Assembly (NCBI GenBank): GCA_016200365.1
Contig: JACQEW010000101.1
Location: forward strand, 1 to 5,374
DNA from: Nitrospinota bacterium
Lineage (GTDB): Bacteria; Nitrospinota; Nitrospinia; UBA9942
Direction: 5' to 3'
DNA: 5,374 nt
A program made the translations under genes and the position numbers. The notes under the pieces were generated by a model. The model saw only the letters and a list, made by a program, of their open reading frames with translations, had not been told where the DNA came from and did not search any database. Below are positions 4,575-5,374 of the stretch, in pieces (position 1 is the stretch's first letter; the number at the start of each line of letters is the position of its first letter).

Positions 4575-5374
4575 ATGAGTATTTTAAAAATTGCAATAAT
4601 CGGCGGCGGTATAACAGGACTTGCCTCTGCATACAGCCTTGAGAAAGAAGCTGAAAAAAAGGGGAAATCAGTTTCCATCACCTTGTTGGAAAAAAATAAC
4701 AGGATTGGCGGAAATATTATAACTGAAAGAGAAGGTGATGTCCTTATCGAGGGAGGTCCCGACTGCTTTCTTTCAGAAAAACCGTGGGCGCTTCAATTAT
4801 GCGAAAAACTGGGAATGAATGACAGCCTCCTCTGCACCAACGATGAATACAGGAAAACCTTTATCCTATGGAAAGGACATCTCCACGAATTGCCGGAGGG
4901 GGTTATATTGATGATACCAACAAAAATGTTTCCTCTCATCATGAGTAATCTTATTTCTCTGCCAGGAAAACTGAGAATGGCAATGGAGCCCTTCATACCC
5001 AGAAAGAAGTCGGATAAAGACGAGAGTTTATCCGAGTTCGTCCGCCGCCGCCTTGGTCATGAGGTGCTTGATAAAATTGCTGCCCCTCTGGTAGCCGGTG
5101 TGCATGCTGAGAATCCCGATACCATGAGTGTTAAGAGCAGATTTCCAAAATTTGTCCAGATGGAAGCTGAATATGGAAGTCTTATCAGGGGAATGATTGT
5201 TAGAATGGGGAAGATGAGTGAACATGAAAATGAGAATGGAAAACCCAAACGCACTATGTTTATGGCTCTTAAACAAGGGATTAGTGAGTTGCCTGACACG
5301 ATAGTAAAAAATCTAAAGAAAACTAAAATTTTTACAAATAAAGAAGTATCAAAGATAGATAAATTTGTTTCAGA
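4575..5374 (+). CDS. hemG: Protoporphyrinogen/coproporphyrinogen oxidase, HemY-type flavoprotein (5' part)
   Basis: This family removes six electrons from protoporphyrinogen IX or coproporphyrinogen III near the end of heme synthesis, using FAD. The visible 266 residues start with a Rossmann dinucleotide-binding fold: IAIIGGGITGLASAY (6-20), acidic Glu39 for the FAD ribose, then RIGGNI (43-48) and EGGPDCFL (59-66). Also typical are FVRRRLGHEV (155-164) and PLVAGVHAENP (171-181). Family members have about 460 residues, so some 200 remain beyond the window; no stop is met. The ATG fits the family N-terminus, but no Shine-Dalgarno sequence precedes it. Gene names vary (hemG, hemY, pgoX, cgoX). 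Unrelated small E. coli HemG is not meant. Substrate preference cannot be told from this part. Confidence 0.9.
   Translation, partial: MSILKIAIIGGGITGLASAYSLEKEAEKKGKSVSITLLEKNNRIGGNIITEREGDVLIEGGPDCFLSEKPWALQLCEKLGMNDSLLCTNDEYRKTFILWKGHLHELPEGVILMIPTKMFPLIMSNLISLPGKLRMAMEPFIPRKKSDKDESLSEFVRRRLGHEVLDKIAAPLVAGVHAENPDTMSVKSRFPKFVQMEAEYGSLIRGMIVRMGKMSEHENENGKPKRTMFMALKQGISELPDTIVKNLKKTKIFTNKEVSKIDKFVS

Overview
The window is a stretch of ordinary bacterial core genome. It holds a damaged arginine-biosynthesis gene (argJ), the conserved translation and pyrimidine block rpsB-tsf-pyrH-frr, a strong terminator, and the 5' part of a heme-biosynthesis oxidase (hemG/hemY type). All of these read rightward. 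At the extreme left edge the sequence also supports the first codons of a leftward gene. The base composition is moderate to AT-rich, EF-Ts is of the short type (197 aa), and the spacers carry hairpins with tandem-repeat arms. This would fit a free-living environmental bacterium, perhaps of the Nitrospirota or deltaproteobacterial kind, but that placement is an inference from general resemblance and not a test.

Region by region: 1-265 holds two oppositely oriented promoter-like sequences with overlapping -10 boxes, a 14-bp tandem duplication, an 8-bp tandem repeat and a large imperfect hairpin that ends just before the argJ ribosome binding site. 266-1459 is argJ, whole in length but interrupted by an in-frame TAG and apparently lacking five residues of a conserved motif. 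1460-1545 carries a plausible promoter and a strong Shine-Dalgarno sequence for rpsB. rpsB and tsf are separated by a 63-nt hairpin built of heptamer repeats. tsf and pyrH are 3 nt apart and in the same reading frame. pyrH and frr are separated by a perfect 14-bp stem-loop that lies between the only good Shine-Dalgarno sequence and the frr start codon. After frr comes a rho-independent terminator whose 5' arm is also a canonical G-quadruplex motif. An AT-rich spacer with a long inverted repeat then leads to the hemG-like gene, which runs off the right edge.

How the genes work together: S2, EF-Ts and ribosome recycling factor serve ribosome assembly, elongation and recycling. UMP kinase supplies UDP for RNA and cell-wall precursors and is embedded in this block in many bacteria. 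ArgJ and the heme-pathway oxidase are biosynthetic neighbours with no direct functional link to the block.

I see no new defence system, CRISPR array, RNA gene or transposase. The points most worth a second look are the hairpin-bridged ribosome binding site of frr, the two lesions in argJ set against evidence that TAG is a true stop here, the G-quadruplex/terminator overlap, and structured repeats in nearly every intergenic gap.
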